Part shown: positions 1 through 13,377 of the stretch, piece after piece | Position numbering within the stretch: the first letter of the stretch is position 1 | Layout of the letters: every line of letters starts with the position of its first letter | From: Durusdinium trenchii | Lineage: Eukaryota; Sar; Dinophyceae; Suessiales; Symbiodiniaceae | DNA: 64,000 nt | Direction of reading: 5' to 3' | Assembly (NCBI GenBank): GCA_963970005.1 | Contig: CAXAMN010021112.1 | Coordinates: forward strand, 578,287 to 642,286 | The notes under the pieces: model-generated | What the model was told of the DNA's origin: nothing | Databases searched by the model: none | The model's input: only the letters and a program-made list of their open reading frames with translations | Translations under genes and position numbers: made by a program

Positions 1-1324
1 CTTGGATCCCTAGGGGAAGAAGTTCTTTGAGTAACCTTTGCTTTGACTAACTGGTTTGCGTAGTGAACTGCATGAATCAATCCATGCATTGTTGAGACTT
101 CGAAAACCACGGAGGGTTGTGAACCCATCTCACACAGCAGAAGTGCATCTCATTTAATCTGACCCGTAACTCATCAACGGGAGACAAATCACTGCACCTG
201 GTGCTTGTCATTTTCTGAACACCAAAAACCATCCCTCACCCCTAACCAAGTTTCAAAAAGGCCCGGCCAAGTGAGGTAGTGAACCCCTTCAGGGCAGGGA
301 TCTCAAACCCCTAAAATCGCTCGCCAAAGTCGCTCCGCACGGTCGCTCGACCGCGTCCTGGAGAGGGCCGCTTGGGCAAAGTCTCACCGGAGAGGCGCAG
401 CGACCCCGGATGAGGTTTGATGTCAGTACACAAACCGTATCAAATCAATCTGAATCCTCAAAACATCCTTGTAACTCTCCCTTTGGATTTGCATCTTCAC
501 CCAAGAATTGGCTCAGGTGCCGTCAGCACCGCCTAAGTAAGTAGACCCAAAGACGTGAACATGCGGAAATGAAAATTTTTTGCTTTCAGTTTTACTCAAT
601 GCAGGAACATGGAGGAACATGCTCACTAATACTCAATGCTACATGGGACCAAATGCCTCAAATTAGAATAATTGGCATCCAGTCATAGCCCCAACCCTCG
701 GCAGCAGTTGGGACCACCGTGGCATCCAGTCCGGGCCAGCAATCGTCCTCCACTCATCACGTCATCTGTGGACCTCCGGAGGTTCGACGTGGCACGAGCA
801 ATCCTGAAGACTGGCTGTGGTCACATGAAGATCCTAAGCAGTGCCAGCTGCAACACACCATGTGTTTGAACAAACTATAATTAAAATAGCCTTCCAGCAC
901 CACCCAAAGAGTGGTTTATAGACCTGAAGATGTATGTTCTATCCAATAACCACCCAAACTGGGTGGGTGCTGGTAAATAGAACCTCAAACCCGTCTTTAG
1001 CCTCCGCTGCGGCATCCGGCTTCGGATCCGGACGGCCCCAGCAGGTCAAGTAACGCTGGGAGGTGCTGGGCTGTTTGGAACCCCTCTGCCTTTCAAGTAC
1101 CCTTCTTCCAAAGAAACTAGCTGCCCAGATCTGCGATCTGCCCAAGCCGAGACAATCACAAGTGCGATCCTTTTCCCGAATGAACCTCTAGACATCTGCC
1201 GAGACAACATTGAACAGCATGCACGTACACATCTGCCCAGTCTGAGGGATGAACACTGATGCAACATCTGGATTCCGTCTGCATCCCCGGATCTGTTAGT
1301 ATTTTAATACACAGAATTACATAA

Positions 1325-1413
1325 CCCAACACTCCATGTATGTCATATATGCCTACATTGGGGTGGTTTGGGGGGTCAATGTAGGCAAATATTCCATAGA
1401 TGGAGTGTCTGGG
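1325..1413. repeat. MITE-like family A copy
   Basis: The ends CCCAACACTCCATG and TGGAGTGTCTGGG surround the core CTACATTGGGGTGGTTTGGG then GGGTCAATGTAGG, itself an inverted repeat. It is shorter (89 bp) than the copy at 59434. Confidence 0.7.
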
Positions 1414-1968
1414 TAATAACAAAAATACATATATCAAACAGCATCAACAGCGCTCCAGACTCAATTAGTCTGTGATCTTCCCTCTGCATCTAGATCATCT
1501 AGGCCCTTCCCCCTTCCCCAGGCTCGTCCCCGTGGATGACCCCCCCACCCTGGGCCCTGCTCCCCCGATCACATCTCCCCCTGGGCTTTCCGAACTCGGA
1601 ATATAGGACGGGGCCATGGCCTAGAGCCGTTCGTGCCCGGTGGTCCTTCCACTTCCGACTTCAGTCACGTCCAGTCACAGCTGCGTTCCATCAGTAGTAG
1701 AACTTCGACCAATGGCGTACCACCGTGGCACTTCAGGATGTTCCAGGGCGCCCCGGCAGGATTCTCTTCCTCTTCCTCTCCCTCCTCTTCCTGCGAGGAA
1801 AGGATGTAGTATCGAAGGGGAGAGACGGTCCGTCGGATGTGTCCTGTCTACTGGATCTCGCGCTGTCCCACGCGCGGGAAAGATATCCTGCCAAGGTTCG
1901 GAATCTGATTCGGGGCAACGAAGAAGGATCAACACATGTCAACACCCATCACTCTCCCTAAAACTATA

Positions 1969-2053
1969 CCCTAGGGCTCCAATTACCTTCTGAGAAAATG
2001 CTTGGGGTGGGTTTGAAGGGTCCGAGGATATGGTTGGAGCCCTACCGTAGGGA
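1969..2053. repeat. MITE-like family B, partial copy
   Basis: Starts ACCCTAGGGCTCCAATTACC and ends TTGGAGCCCTACCGTAGGG, with GCTTGGGGTGGGTTTGAAGG inside. It is degenerate. Confidence 0.6.
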
Positions 2054-4496
2054 TATAACATGGAAGTGGAAAACCCCCTGTTTGTAGATATTCAATGCTA
2101 GTTCCAGCCAGTAACATCCCATGCATGTTACCATGTTACCCATGTCACTCCTCTTCCTCCTGAATTTCCGCGCCCCTGGCCGCAGATGGACGATGAAGAG
2201 GCCAGAAGAAGAACCGGCCCCACCAGCGGCTGGATGGAGGGTTTGTCGTTGATCACCCCGGGTGCACATGTGACTCTTGAAGGAACATATCCTGCACGAG
2301 CTTTAAGTAGCCAAATGTGCACCAGCTGTCGGCGACCGTTTGTAGTCGTCATAGGAAACGCACAACAAAAAGGGAGGGCCGATGACAAGGACGACCAAAC
2401 AATGTTCGGTTCTTTGTCTTCTTTCCTGCATCCCACAGATGAGACCCCCAACATCATTGGTTCCTGCGCCGATTTGCCGACCCCGAAATCGGAGAACATC
2501 GAAAACCAATGCAGGTATGGTCACGGTTCGGAGCACCCGGTAGGGTGGCCATTCTTGTTGGATGCGGCTCCCGACCGGTGATTCCAGGTACCCCAGGGTG
2601 GCCAGAAATGAGCCACATGGCCCTCGCACCAGAAGGGTGATTCAGAGGCAGAAAGCTTTCCTCCACCCCAGGGCATCCAGGCAAACCCCCAGTTCGCTGG
2701 TAACCAGTGGATCCAAAGACTAAAACCATATAGACTAGACTAATCCCTGGTTCCTTACTACTTGTGGCTACCTGGGACCCTCTGGGCATCCAGAGATCAC
2801 CCGAACCTCTCGGACGAGCGCCCCGAGGGGAGGGGAGTTGAGCGGCGCCTGAAAGGAAGAGCGGCCCCTGGACTCATTGGAGTCTCACACCCCTGAAAGG
2901 TTGGGGGTCTCCATTGACAAACCCCATGGTGACAGTTTACAGGTGGTCTCCCTAAGTCTCCAGATCGGACTTCCATTCCAGGACAGGTCAACTACCCGTA
3001 CCGACTCACTTCACATAGGAAGTGGAGTTCACCCCCTTGTTCGTCAAGGAAAGCCAGACCGTCCTGATTCTGAGGTCATCTGACACCTTCGACTCACAAA
3101 ATGCAGCCCATTCCCGGATGAACTGGCGAAACCTCTCCGTCCATCCCACTCCAAGTAACTCCATCTTACTTACTCCACATCCTGGAGCGACCACGCCTCA
3201 TGTCCGAATACTCAAAGGCGTCGCCATTGCTATAGGGATAGCTCTGTGTACCGAACTCGGACGGGATCGCCACAACCGGGCGAGTTCGGCGCGGTGGCGC
3301 GGTGTCAGTGGCCCGGGAAGGGACCACTGGCCCAGGGTGGGTGGCTTGGAGCGTTCCCCGAGCGAACCGATCCTGACAGGATCACGGGGGGTCTGTGGGA
3401 GCATCGGGGGTCCGTAGCGATCGAACAAAGCAGCCACAACGGGGGGGATGAATCCAAGTATATAGGGACCATGCGCTCGTCGGTGCGCATGGTGATTGTT
3501 TTGGAACGTTGACGAGAGAGAGAGAGAGGGAGAGAGACCACCAAACTCATCCTGTCACTCGAAAGAAACACCAGTCACTCATCCTGCAACTCATCCTGCA
3601 GGCCGCGATTGAATCTCTACATCCAACAAGACTTTTCGTCGCAGGGTTTTCCAGGAAGCACCGAGGTGGTCTTCGCATGCCGCTATTCTCGATATGTCAC
3701 TGATATGTCGTAGGATATTCCAAAATGTGTTCAGCTTCCAGCTCTACTAATTCACGGGTTATAAGTCTATAGACACAAAATAGAACCAAGTGATGCAACC
3801 GAGAAAGAAACACATGTGTTAGATCCAGCTGTCAACTGCTGTCAAAGGGTCGGGGACGCAGACCCAGACTTTCTGTGAGTCTCGGAATTGAACTCTTGAA
3901 TTAGGGTTGTTTGAAGGGTCAAAGACAAAGATGATCGGTCTGGCCAACGATCCTTTACTCCCTCCAGTTCCGATTGAGGAACCAAATAGACTCGAACACT
4001 CCATGTCTACATGGCGGTATAGAAATATACGTACCTACATTGACCTTTTAAACAGCCCCAAAGGTCAAAATTATTCAATATTCAATACTCGGTTGTTAGA
4101 TGATGTTGTTACCAAGAATACCGTTCTGGAGACGAGCAAATCCCATAAGGGGTGTGTCTAACCTCATGCAAGCCATTTGTCAAAGCCACACCTGTGTGAA
4201 TGCCCTCAGGCCTGTTTGGTCCACACAGGTGGAACCAAAAAAGAGATCTGTCTGTGCCGTCTCAGCATCTTTTTCGAGCAGACTGAGTAGGCCAAGGAGC
4301 TGCAGCCATGTACTGGCTCATGTCGACATTGCCCTCGGTGACCCACAGTGTCGAGTCACATGGCGAGCGCAGCGAACATGTCGACCAGAAAGACACACAG
4401 CTCGAATGCGTGAGCAACATGGCTGGTCTAGAGTGGCGCTCTTTCTCTCTCTCTCTCTCTCTCCCTCCCCGTGCCAAACTACCAACAGAGGTTGAA

Positions 4497-4550
4497 GGAC
4501 CCTATAGACCATCCCATAGGTACCCCAGTAGGGTCCTATAAGGTCACTTA
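4497..4550 (-). repeat. Dispersed repeat family E, copy 1
   Basis: On the minus strand it reads TAAGTGACCTTATAGGACCC then TACTGGGGTACC and GTCTATAGGG, closely matching 61718-61771 over 54 bp. Confidence 0.78.
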
Positions 4551-5868
4551 ATGACCTCTCTTGGTACTTCCGCAATCATCCGCAATCTACAGACAGTAAT
4601 TGAAAACATCTGCTCAGCAAAGACCAATACTCGTGCTGAGAAAGGCACTGCGAAAGGCATCATGCCTGCCATCAGGACATTGGCATCCATACCATCATAC
4701 CTGCCCATCCATGCACAAAAAGACACAGCTGCAATGAATCCTCCCAGACAATCCATGTATGGAGTATCTATACTAGTAAGATCTAGTAACTCTGGTAGTT
4801 ACCACGAAACGTCGCCCGTAGCCACCCCCCAAAACCCCACGGAGAACGGGCGCATCCGCTCCCATCCGCTCCGAACCACCGATGTCGTGGCCATCGAAGC
4901 CTGAAGGAGGCCCTTCTTTTGCTTGGACACCGCTTACCCCAGAGCTGGGGCTACTAAGTACTAGTCCCCTCTGCTTTTGGATGCCTTGTTCCTGCTTTTG
5001 TCCCCTTGTTTTGCATAAAACGATTAAAAAGGGGGGGGTCACCAATAAGGTGTGACGTACTGCCCCACTGTAGACTCTTGATGATATTTCAACCCCCCAA
5101 ACTTCAACTACTACAGTACTCCACAGAGCCACCAAGCAAGTCAACTAAAGGAATACCCATGGTCATGTCCATTGTTCTTTCCAGCATGTGTTAAAGGTTA
5201 TTGGACTCATTCCAAGTTGCAAGTCACAACTAACTATGTACGCAAAGCTGCTTACGCGAGACACGAGACACGAGACACTGCTATACTTTCCTACGTGGTT
5301 GCCTACGCAAACCTCCGCCCTTAAGCAGAACAGCCTACGCAGCATCAAGAGCAGATCCACTTTTGCATAAACTCCTGCATATACCAAAAAACTATCTGAC
5401 AAGTGCCACGCTAGTAGTAACAAGTGCCTTACTAGTAGTAACAAAAAGCTATTAAGTTAACTTACTCTTCCATTTTCCAGTACCAAAAGGACGAGAAAAG
5501 CCGCCGGTCGCTGTGCCACGGTCGCTGCAAGTCTGGTCCAGGACTTGGGAAAAGTCTGGGCTTCGGATCGTCCCTGGGGTCCTGACGTTCCAAAGGGTCC
5601 CAAAGGTGAAACGAACTGCCAGCGATCCATGAGTTCCAATATAAATCCATGGATCATCATTGTTTTCCACTGTTCTACAGACCATGAACTACAAGAATGA
5701 ACGATCAAGCAAGCAAACTCACACGAAATCCCATGAATTCCAAGATGTTCCAATAGAAATGTCCCCTTCGAAGCAGACCAAGCGACCAAAATCTCGACGT
5801 ATTCCGGAACCGCCCAAGCAAGACATACACTGTTTTGTTGTCTCCAGAAGATCTTCAGCCAAAACGCT

Positions 5869-5952
5869 CATGGACCCTCATACGGAGGGATCGGACCGCA
5901 CCCTCAAATCCCTATGGTTTTAAGGGACGAAGGGTCGTTTGGAGTGTCTGGG
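5869..5952 (+). repeat. Dispersed repeat family D, copy 1
   Basis: Begins CATGGACCCTCATACGGAGG and contains CCCTCAAATCCCTATGGTTT then GGTCGTTTGGAGTGTCTGGG. It shares about 80 bp with 44097-44199. Confidence 0.7.
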
Positions 5953-8900
5953 AGGGAAAAATGAAACAAACACACACGACCTTGCCCTACATCCCCAGGG
6001 CACATCGTTGGCTGCATGGCTTGCATTGGGAAGCCTGGCTGGCAAGTGCTGCCCAAAAGCTTCGCGACTCGCGACGTCCGGACCTCGTACATTGAACCTA
6101 AGCAACAGGGATGTCTGCTTCCCATCCCACTCGCATGCTCCTGGTACGCAGCTCAAAAGATAACCATTCGCGCAAAACGGCTTTCACCGGACATGCTTGG
6201 GAAGACATGGGAAAACATACATGGGTGGTGCAGTTCTCTCATTGATCCCGTTGATCCAACCGGTGGATGTTTGGGTGTGTAAGCTTTGTCTGTCCGCAGT
6301 CGGAGCTCAAAAGGAAACCATAGGCAAGACTTTGCCCTGTTAAGCTCCCAGTCGCACTTGACTTTAACATACTTTACCAGTGTCCCCAACAATATTCAAC
6401 GTTTGAGCAAAGAACCAGCAAATACATTCTAGACTGCAGCTGTGCAAATATAAGGTGCAGCTGTGCTTCGTCATCATTATACTGCAGCACATAAGTATGC
6501 AAATACTGAATACTGCAAATAATGGGGTTCTTGCAAGGGGGGGGTTCTTTTCAAACTTCTTGCCTAGCTGCCTAACCCTTCCTGCTGCCTAACCCAAACG
6601 GAGAACAAATCGAACACCGAAAATCAGGTCCCTGCGCCTCCGGCCATCATCGGCATGGGTACACCTGACTCCCCCGCCGGTGCGACTCGAGCCGCGCGAA
6701 GCGCGGCACCCTTCGGCGAGGCGGACTCGCGGGTCCCGCGGGTCCCTGCGGGTCATCGGCACGGACGCGACAGTGACAGTGACAGCTCCCTGGTGGTGAC
6801 AAGAACGAAGATGAAGGGAAGAGACGACCTGATTCGTGGTTCATAAAGATCGATCGAAGAGTAGGTCCCCCACGATGATGCCATGGTCTTGGACGCCGTG
6901 CCATCCTATCCATTTGGGGGTCAGGGCATTACTAGAGGGGTCAAGCTGCACATAAGGGATTAGGGGTTCAGGTGCCATGACCTATATATAGAAAGTCACA
7001 TGAGACATGCACAAATAACAGGAACACAATCCTCCCTCTTGGTGGGTGCAACCCTTCTGCTTGGGACTACGAAGAGCTGCCAATGGCTAGCTCTTGCGGC
7101 TCCTTTGCCATAGCAGTGGCCCCGCCCCAAAACTGCGACGTGTTGGAAAAGCCTCATGGCCTTGGCAAACGTGTAGAAAAACCAGCCCAGTGGATCCAGT
7201 GGATCCGATCCACTGAAAAAAACCACTATGTTGCTTGGTATCACCTCAGGTGCTTCCAGTTCGACTCAAACCTGTCGAAGACCTACCGCGCGATCCCCTG
7301 GTTTCTTCAGACCGAACCCGTGGCGGGAAGCTGAAGACGGGGATCGGTGGGCCAAGGATCAGTTGCTTCGTGACATGTGACGAGACAGGCAACCATCCCG
7401 GGATGGTTTTAACATAGGACAAGGCACCCAAAGTGTTTTGGATCAACGGAACAACGGAACAACCAGAGTGACACAAATGCAGGTTTCGAGTCTCCAATGG
7501 CGGACAGTTACAGAGATCCCGATCGATCAAAGGTCTCGGGTTTCTCCGGGACATAGGAATCGATGAATCAACGCTCCGAATACGTGTCCTGAAATGGATA
7601 GAAAGGTGGCCCTTCGAAGATACAAAAAAAAGAATTGAGTCGCTTTGTACATTTGGTCCCTGCATTCAAAAAGGCAATCTGTTTGGACAATTCGCACACC
7701 CCAAGACTACAGGGCACACCCCAAGACTACTAGGGAGGCAATTTCAAGGCCACATCTATCCCACACCAGGAAGAGCATTTGTAGAAACACCTCTTACAGC
7801 TGAGAGTTTAAGAATTCTCGGAGGGAATCAAGTAGGCTGATCTTCTCTGGGTCTGCCCCTAAACCTTCTTTACGTCGGGGTCCGAAGAAAGCATCTATAT
7901 ATAGATGCATTTATTAGTTAGCTGTTGGGGAATCTTTGGTATATTATATAGCCTATACACAGACCGTACCAAAATGCTGCATTTTATGATGTCTAGACTT
8001 GTCTTCTACAGTACTCAAATGTACTCAGATCTGTCACCCTTCCGCGGCCGACCCGATTGCGATCCCGCAAGGATCCCGTGCCACACGCGCCACAGGCACC
8101 CATGGAGGCCGCCGCCTGGAGAAAGAGAAGCCTCTGGTGATGGACTCCACCATCAACAAAAATGCGTGAAACCCTTCAAGTGAAACAGATTCAATTCTGT
8201 GTGTATGTGTTTTTTGTTATAATGTTTGTTTTTAATCAAGCACAGTTTCATGAACCCGGTGTCAAACGGTGTCTACCCACCAGCATGAACTAGAAGGTGG
8301 AGATTAGAACCCAAAGTCAGATGGCTGCAAGCCTTAGCAACTTGCTTACACGGATTTGCTTAAGGAGCCCCCAAATTCACCAGTAGGGAAAATAAACATC
8401 ATCCTAAGCAAAAGTAAGAGACGCCAGCTTAAACAAAGCAACCCAAATTGAACTCCCCAAAATATAAGCATCAGCCTAAAGCTGCCACAGCCCAAGAACC
8501 CAAGCGAATTGGACGAAAAACACGAGAAACCAACCTGCAGCAGACTGCTGTTGGACACTCAAACATGTCCCCCCAAAAAAGCCCTGCCTGCAGCCACTGT
8601 TGCATTTGGAACTGCGGCATGGCAATCTGGGCCGGCCACGACTGATCAGCTGGTTGGTGGAATTCAAACGAAAAGGAGCGAAACATGTGAGTGAGTGGAT
8701 GTCAGTGGGTTCGATCATCCCAAGTACTGTAAAGGTGGAAAACATATGGCTGTGGATCATGGCACGGATAAGTAGACCTCCAGTCCATAGTCCATTCGGT
8801 GAATAACTTGGGGTAGTCAACCCAGGTAGCCCGGTGCTTTCGCTCCACATGGCGCCATATCCGAAACCACCCGCCCTGCAAAGCTGAGAACTACCTTCAC

Positions 8901-9688
8901 CAACTCCGAACCGTCTCCGAACCGTTGCGGCTGGAGAAGACCGGAGAAGACCACCAGTCGACTGGAACGATCCGATCGGATCTCCATCCCCAGACTGTCT
9001 AGCTGGTGGGTAGGGCTCTGCTGGCAGTCATCCAAAGCCGTTGAAGACATGTGGCAGGTTCCGTGAAACTTGTTCAATGCAACGCCCTTGACCTCAAGCA
9101 ACTGGTACATCAGTCTGAAACTGGCAGCATCGGTATATCCCATTACCTGGTCCCTGTGGATGATGATGGTTCAGTTGCAGGCCTTGTTCCAAAAAGATCC
9201 AAAAAGAGTGATTTTCGTATTTACCAACTGTTGCAGGTAATGGGACAAACCCTTTCAACTAGGTTTTTCTTCTCGATGTCAAGTACTTCTCGGATTCTTG
9301 GGGTAGGGAACTAACTGAAAACGCAGCCCCACCAGTACTTCTGCCTGGGTGGTTCCTCATTAGACCTATATATAATAACCAAGCCACAAATGGGCAAATC
9401 ATGTTAATCCACGGAGAAATTGAGCACCTCAACAAACGTTATTTCAACAATTCCCTTCTATAATATCGGTATTCCCAATTATAGACTTATAGAAGGCAAT
9501 GGCTGATATAAAACAAACTGGTCAAACATATTGGGGATGTGACCTGCATTGGTGCCAAGGATTCTGAAGTGATGTGATCCACACACCGCACCATTCTCGT
9601 CACGAACACCGAAAAACAGTTCCTGTGCTCACTCAGTTTGCAAAACTCCTTGGAAAGTGATGTTCATTCTCGATGTGAGCACTGAATA

Positions 9689-9778
9689 TACCAGCACCCG
9701 ACCTCACAGGTCACCACCCGCCACCTTTAAGTCTCCAAAAGCCACCAGGTCGGAGACCTGTGGAGTCGGGTACTGGTA
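9689..9778. repeat. MITE-like family C, inverted ends
   Basis: Left end TACCAGCACCCGACCTCACA and right end GTGGAGTCGGGTACTGGTA form near-perfect inverted repeats of 23 bp. The core is GTCACCACCCGCCACCTTTA. Confidence 0.72.
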
Positions 9779-10134
9779 GATGTTCATTTGGCGTAGCTGT
9801 TGCTTGGTGCAAATCAGGAGAATCCGGGCAAATCCCTCCAACACAACTTCCCAAAGTAGTCCACATGTCGAATTCAGCGGCACAGCTCATGGGAGATGAG
9901 ATTCCACCAAGAATCCATCGTTCTGACAGACTTGCTGAAACTGGCCAGCTGGCCTCACCCCAAAAACATGGCGAAGTTGTGCCAAGCAGCCATGGGCGAG
10001 GCCATGTCCTGTGTCTTCCTGGGACGCAGCCACCAAACGAGCTCAAATCGCTCAGCATCCATCACCTTCTCCCACTTACCAGTAAAGGATGGATGTCCTA
10101 ATCCATCCTGCGCTGTGTCATCTGCGCATGGTAT

Positions 10135-10156
10135 GGTGTGTGTGTGTGTGTGTGTC
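10135..10156 (+). repeat. (TG)n microsatellite
   Basis: An uninterrupted GT/TG run of about 22 bases. Other simple repeats: CT runs near 4441-4462, 58441-58466 and 62567-62585, a GA run near 3513-3535, and TA runs near 20531-20550, 24645-24662, 30347-30367, 41989-42008, 45484-45498 and 48250-48267. Confidence 0.85.
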
Positions 10157-11625
10157 ATCAGCAGGAACGCACTGGAGAAGTTGAGCAAGGAATCCCACGA
10201 ACTGTTCATGGAATCTCCCAGACACTGTATTATATATATATATTATATATAATATGTATAATATATGTATATATACACACACACTTCATTACACATCCGA
10301 ATAAAGACAATCCGAATAAAGACACGGCCATTCCCGACCCCAGGCTTTCTTGAAACCCCGGCAAACATAGCCGAATTGACCAAAGACCGGCACTGGGACC
10401 CCAGATTCCACGAACACATTGAACATGTCCCGGGCCTTGCACGAAGTTGAGTAATGTTCTTTTTGCAAAAAATACAACCTGTAAGCAACGGTTCAAAGAC
10501 GGGAAGACAAGGAGTGGACTACACAGCCTGGATTTTTCGGATAACAAGGAGTGGATGCCTGGTACTACTGCTAGTGCTAGTTGCTGGCTGAAAGGCTGGC
10601 TGCCTCGGCTGGCCCCTGTGTCCTTTATATAAAGATCTTGAACGTGTCCATGTCTATAGCCAACCATGACTTCAGTCTACTTGGGAATTCGCTGGTGTTC
10701 CCATAGTCGCCCCTCTTCTTCGCATGTTCAGATTCACAACCCTCATGAAGCTTTGCCCCACTCAGCTGCACCTGTACCGGGGCTCCCACGGTTGCTTGCC
10801 TTTAGCATTCTTGCTCTTTGCCATGCCTGTATGGCATCATGTGTTTTTTTCGGCGCTGGGCTTGGAAGGAAAGGCCAGAAGGGAATTCTTGAAGCAAGTG
10901 TTTCCTCTCTTTGTCTCTCAGCAAATCTTTTGTGATCCCAAGAAATTCTGTTTGTTCATTCATCCTGTTTCGGTCAACTTGCCTGAGGGTCACACCGAGG
11001 TCCCACTCACAAAATCGATCATCTTGAATGGGCATCAATGGCCACCAAAGTACCCCTCTACATGAGTTTCGAAGCATGATTCTTGCCTGAGAAGAATCAC
11101 AGACTGAGAGGAATCACATGGCACCTCAGGAGCACGTCAAAAAGCCACATCGCGGCCTTGCAACGCCTTGCCGTTGGCATTCTTCTTTCCACCTCGAGGG
11201 CCGTTGACCGAAACAACTGCAAGGCAAGGCTGCTGAACAACAAAAGAAACCAAGCGGTCTCGCGGGGGCACGACCATGGGGACATCTGGGGGGGTCTCAA
11301 GGGTGAGTTTGACACGAGATGCGTCTCACGGGACCAGTTTGACACGATGCACCGACCTTTGAATGCACGATGTGGCCCTTGGCTAGCATCACCATGGTGA
11401 CTTTGTTGGAAAAAAGATGCATGGTGAACAAGATCTCCAGCGACTTCCTGACTTCCTGTACAAAAACATTCAAAAACACGACTCACTGAGGCATTCCCTC
11501 ATGCGTCGCTCCAACTAGGATTCGCCTCTCTGCAACCACTGGCTGACATCGTCCGTGGATCTATGTCTTTTCACTCAGCAACACAATGCAACACACCTTA
11601 CGGAAGGGAGATAGACCAGTCGACC

Positions 11626-11630
11626 CATCG
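11626..11630. repeat. copia-1 target-site duplication, left copy (CATCG)
   Basis: The five bases CATCG directly before the element recur at 18150-18154 directly after it. This fixes the ends of the insertion. Confidence 0.85.
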
Positions 11631-11693
11631 TCTGAAACGCTCTTGCTTCTTCGAGCATTCAAGGGTCTATTGCGGACTGCTCATGGCCACACA
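11631..11693 (-). repeat. copia-1 3' LTR, 63 bp
   Basis: This copy matches 18087-18149 at 60 of 63 positions. On the minus strand it starts TGTGTGGCC and ends TTTCAGA, so the ends are TG...GA rather than TG...CA. Most copia LTRs are well over 100 bp, so this is very short. Confidence 0.88.
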
Positions 11694-11700
11694 CCCCGCC
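11694..11700 (-). promoter_or_regulatory. copia-1 short polypurine tract
   Basis: The minus strand reads GGCGGGG immediately before the 3' LTR. It is in the right place for the plus-strand primer but short and interrupted by one C. Confidence 0.4.
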
Positions 11701-11757
11701 AAGCCTGCAATGTCTTCGACATAAGGGCTTGTGTGGCTTTAGGGATTTCTTGTAGCT

Positions 11758-12784
11758 TCAAGTCTGACGTCCATGCGTCTCTATCATGTATAGAGCACTG
11801 AGTAAGGTCCGCGTGGATATCGACATCTCTATATCAAAACTTTCAAATCCACCGAATTCGAATCCTCTCAATTTCCGGTTCAACCTCTGAGGGCTCATCT
11901 TCAGGCGTCCAGCTCGCATCTCTCTATTGTATGCAATCCTCCTGCGCACTGAACGATTGTGAGTTGCATCTGCCACCAAATTTGCTCGAATTTCGGTTTC
12001 CGGCTCGTCCTCAATCTCTGATGCCTCTTCTGAACTCTCAAACATGTCACCTTCAATGAGATGCTCCTCAATCCACCTGTCTGGGTTCTCTGACTCACAC
12101 GGAAACTCTGCATGGGAAGAAGAAGAAGAAGAAGCGTCCACGTCTTCCTCCTCCTCTGGCTCTTCCTCATACTCAGCGCCTCCTCGAACATGTGCCCTGT
12201 GGAACTGGCGACCTGTCATACCAAGTCCCTCTTCATCCAATGCAATGTTGGTGTCTGCCACTACTGCTTCACCGTCAGCAGTGATGATGGCCATAGTCCC
12301 ATGGCCATTCGTGCCAGAAACAACTGGGCTATCGTCCTCAATCTCATACTCTCCTTCAACATCTTCCAGCTCACCAAATTGGCGACCTTCAACTTGGTCT
12401 GGACGGATGTCGCCAGCTTGTGCATCCTCACTCAAGCTGTCTGTATTGTTCGAATCCGGCTCGTCCTCATCTCTGGCAGCTGGAATTTGCAGCTGCTTCA
12501 ACACGCTCTGACTCATCATGCTCTGCACCTGACTCCTCATCTCGATTCAAGTCGTCAAGTTCATGAGCCTCTGAATCAACAGCCTGTTCTGTAACACCCT
12601 CTTCTGTCTCTCGAATTGCGGTTTCATCCTCTGTTTGAACTCCTTGTTCAACATGTTCTGTTGTCGTCTGAATCTCCTGATCGTTTTGCTCTGGGGTTTC
12701 TGTCTCCCCCTCGCTCATTGCAAGAATCCTCCACCAAACAAACCCAGCGAAACCAGCAAGAAGCGAAAGAACGACCATCCACAT
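11758..12784 (-). pseudogene. copia-1 3' membrane/acidic region
   Basis: Two overlapping frames (12467-12784 and 11758-12540) follow RNase H. The first opens with a predicted membrane helix, MWMVVLSLLAGFAGFVWWRI, then turns strongly acidic (EGETETPEQNDQE). The second continues Glu/Asp-rich, with SSSSSSH and EEEPEEEEDVD runs, to the 3' LTR side. The likely parent was one acidic protein tail behind a membrane anchor. No family was recognised; an env-like role would be speculation. Confidence 0.55.
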
Positions 12785-13302
12785 AAATGCACGCCCAAGC
12801 GCAAGACCTCAAAAGAATTACCTTCTGTGCCCTGAACTAGGTTCAACAACAATGCACAAATGAGTTGCACTGCATTGCCTTGCTGGGTCCTACTGCCCCG
12901 AACGATTCTGTTTGTCATGTGTGTCCTGTTCTCGTCTTGGTAGATTGTTTCACCATCTCCATATTCTATGTCATGCAAAAACATGAGCGTACAATGTCTA
13001 CGGAGTTCCAAGTTCTTTGTACACATGTCAGCGGGATTGAATTTCGTGGGAGCCTGATGGATAGTGAACTCTTGGCGCTGAACCATTTGTTGAATCCACA
13101 AAAGCTTCCCCTGCAAGTGCCTAACACGACATACTCCAAGCTTGTTTGCTATCTGCCTTGCTGCACTGTTGTCTGTGATGAGCTTGCAATGCACGTCAGC
13201 ATCTTTTCTCACGAACTTCAACAATGCTTTGATGTAATGCAAGTCGATGGAACAGGACGTCATGCTGTACCACTCACTTTCAGTCGAGCTCAATGCAATC
13301 AA
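12715..13302 (-). pseudogene. copia-1 RNase H and first membrane-like segment
   Basis: The frame starts LIALSSTESEWYSM (catalytic Glu in TESEW). It continues with LITDNSAARQIANKLG (catalytic Asp) and QAPTKFNPADMCTKNL, the usual copia RNase H end. It is in the same frame as RT. After RNase H it extends about 70 codons with a hydrophobic stretch (AVQLICALLLNLVQG), which is outside the normal copia plan. Confidence 0.85.
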
Positions 13303-13377
13303 CTTCTGGGTTCTAGAAGATGAATAGATTGGAACTCCGTTCAGAAAATGTGAGCTTCCTGAAGTCGACTTGCAACC

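Larger units (their letters stand above)
1..11625. other. No recognised gene; repeats only
   Basis: I saw no frame with a recognisable domain and no exon chain. GC-rich patches at about 3240-3420 and 6640-6780 could hold unrecognised exons. MITE-like copies and microsatellites are listed separately. Confidence 0.5.

Noticed and set aside
306-312. CCCTAAA-type telomere motif
   Set aside because: Single occurrences here and near 19878 only; no array.
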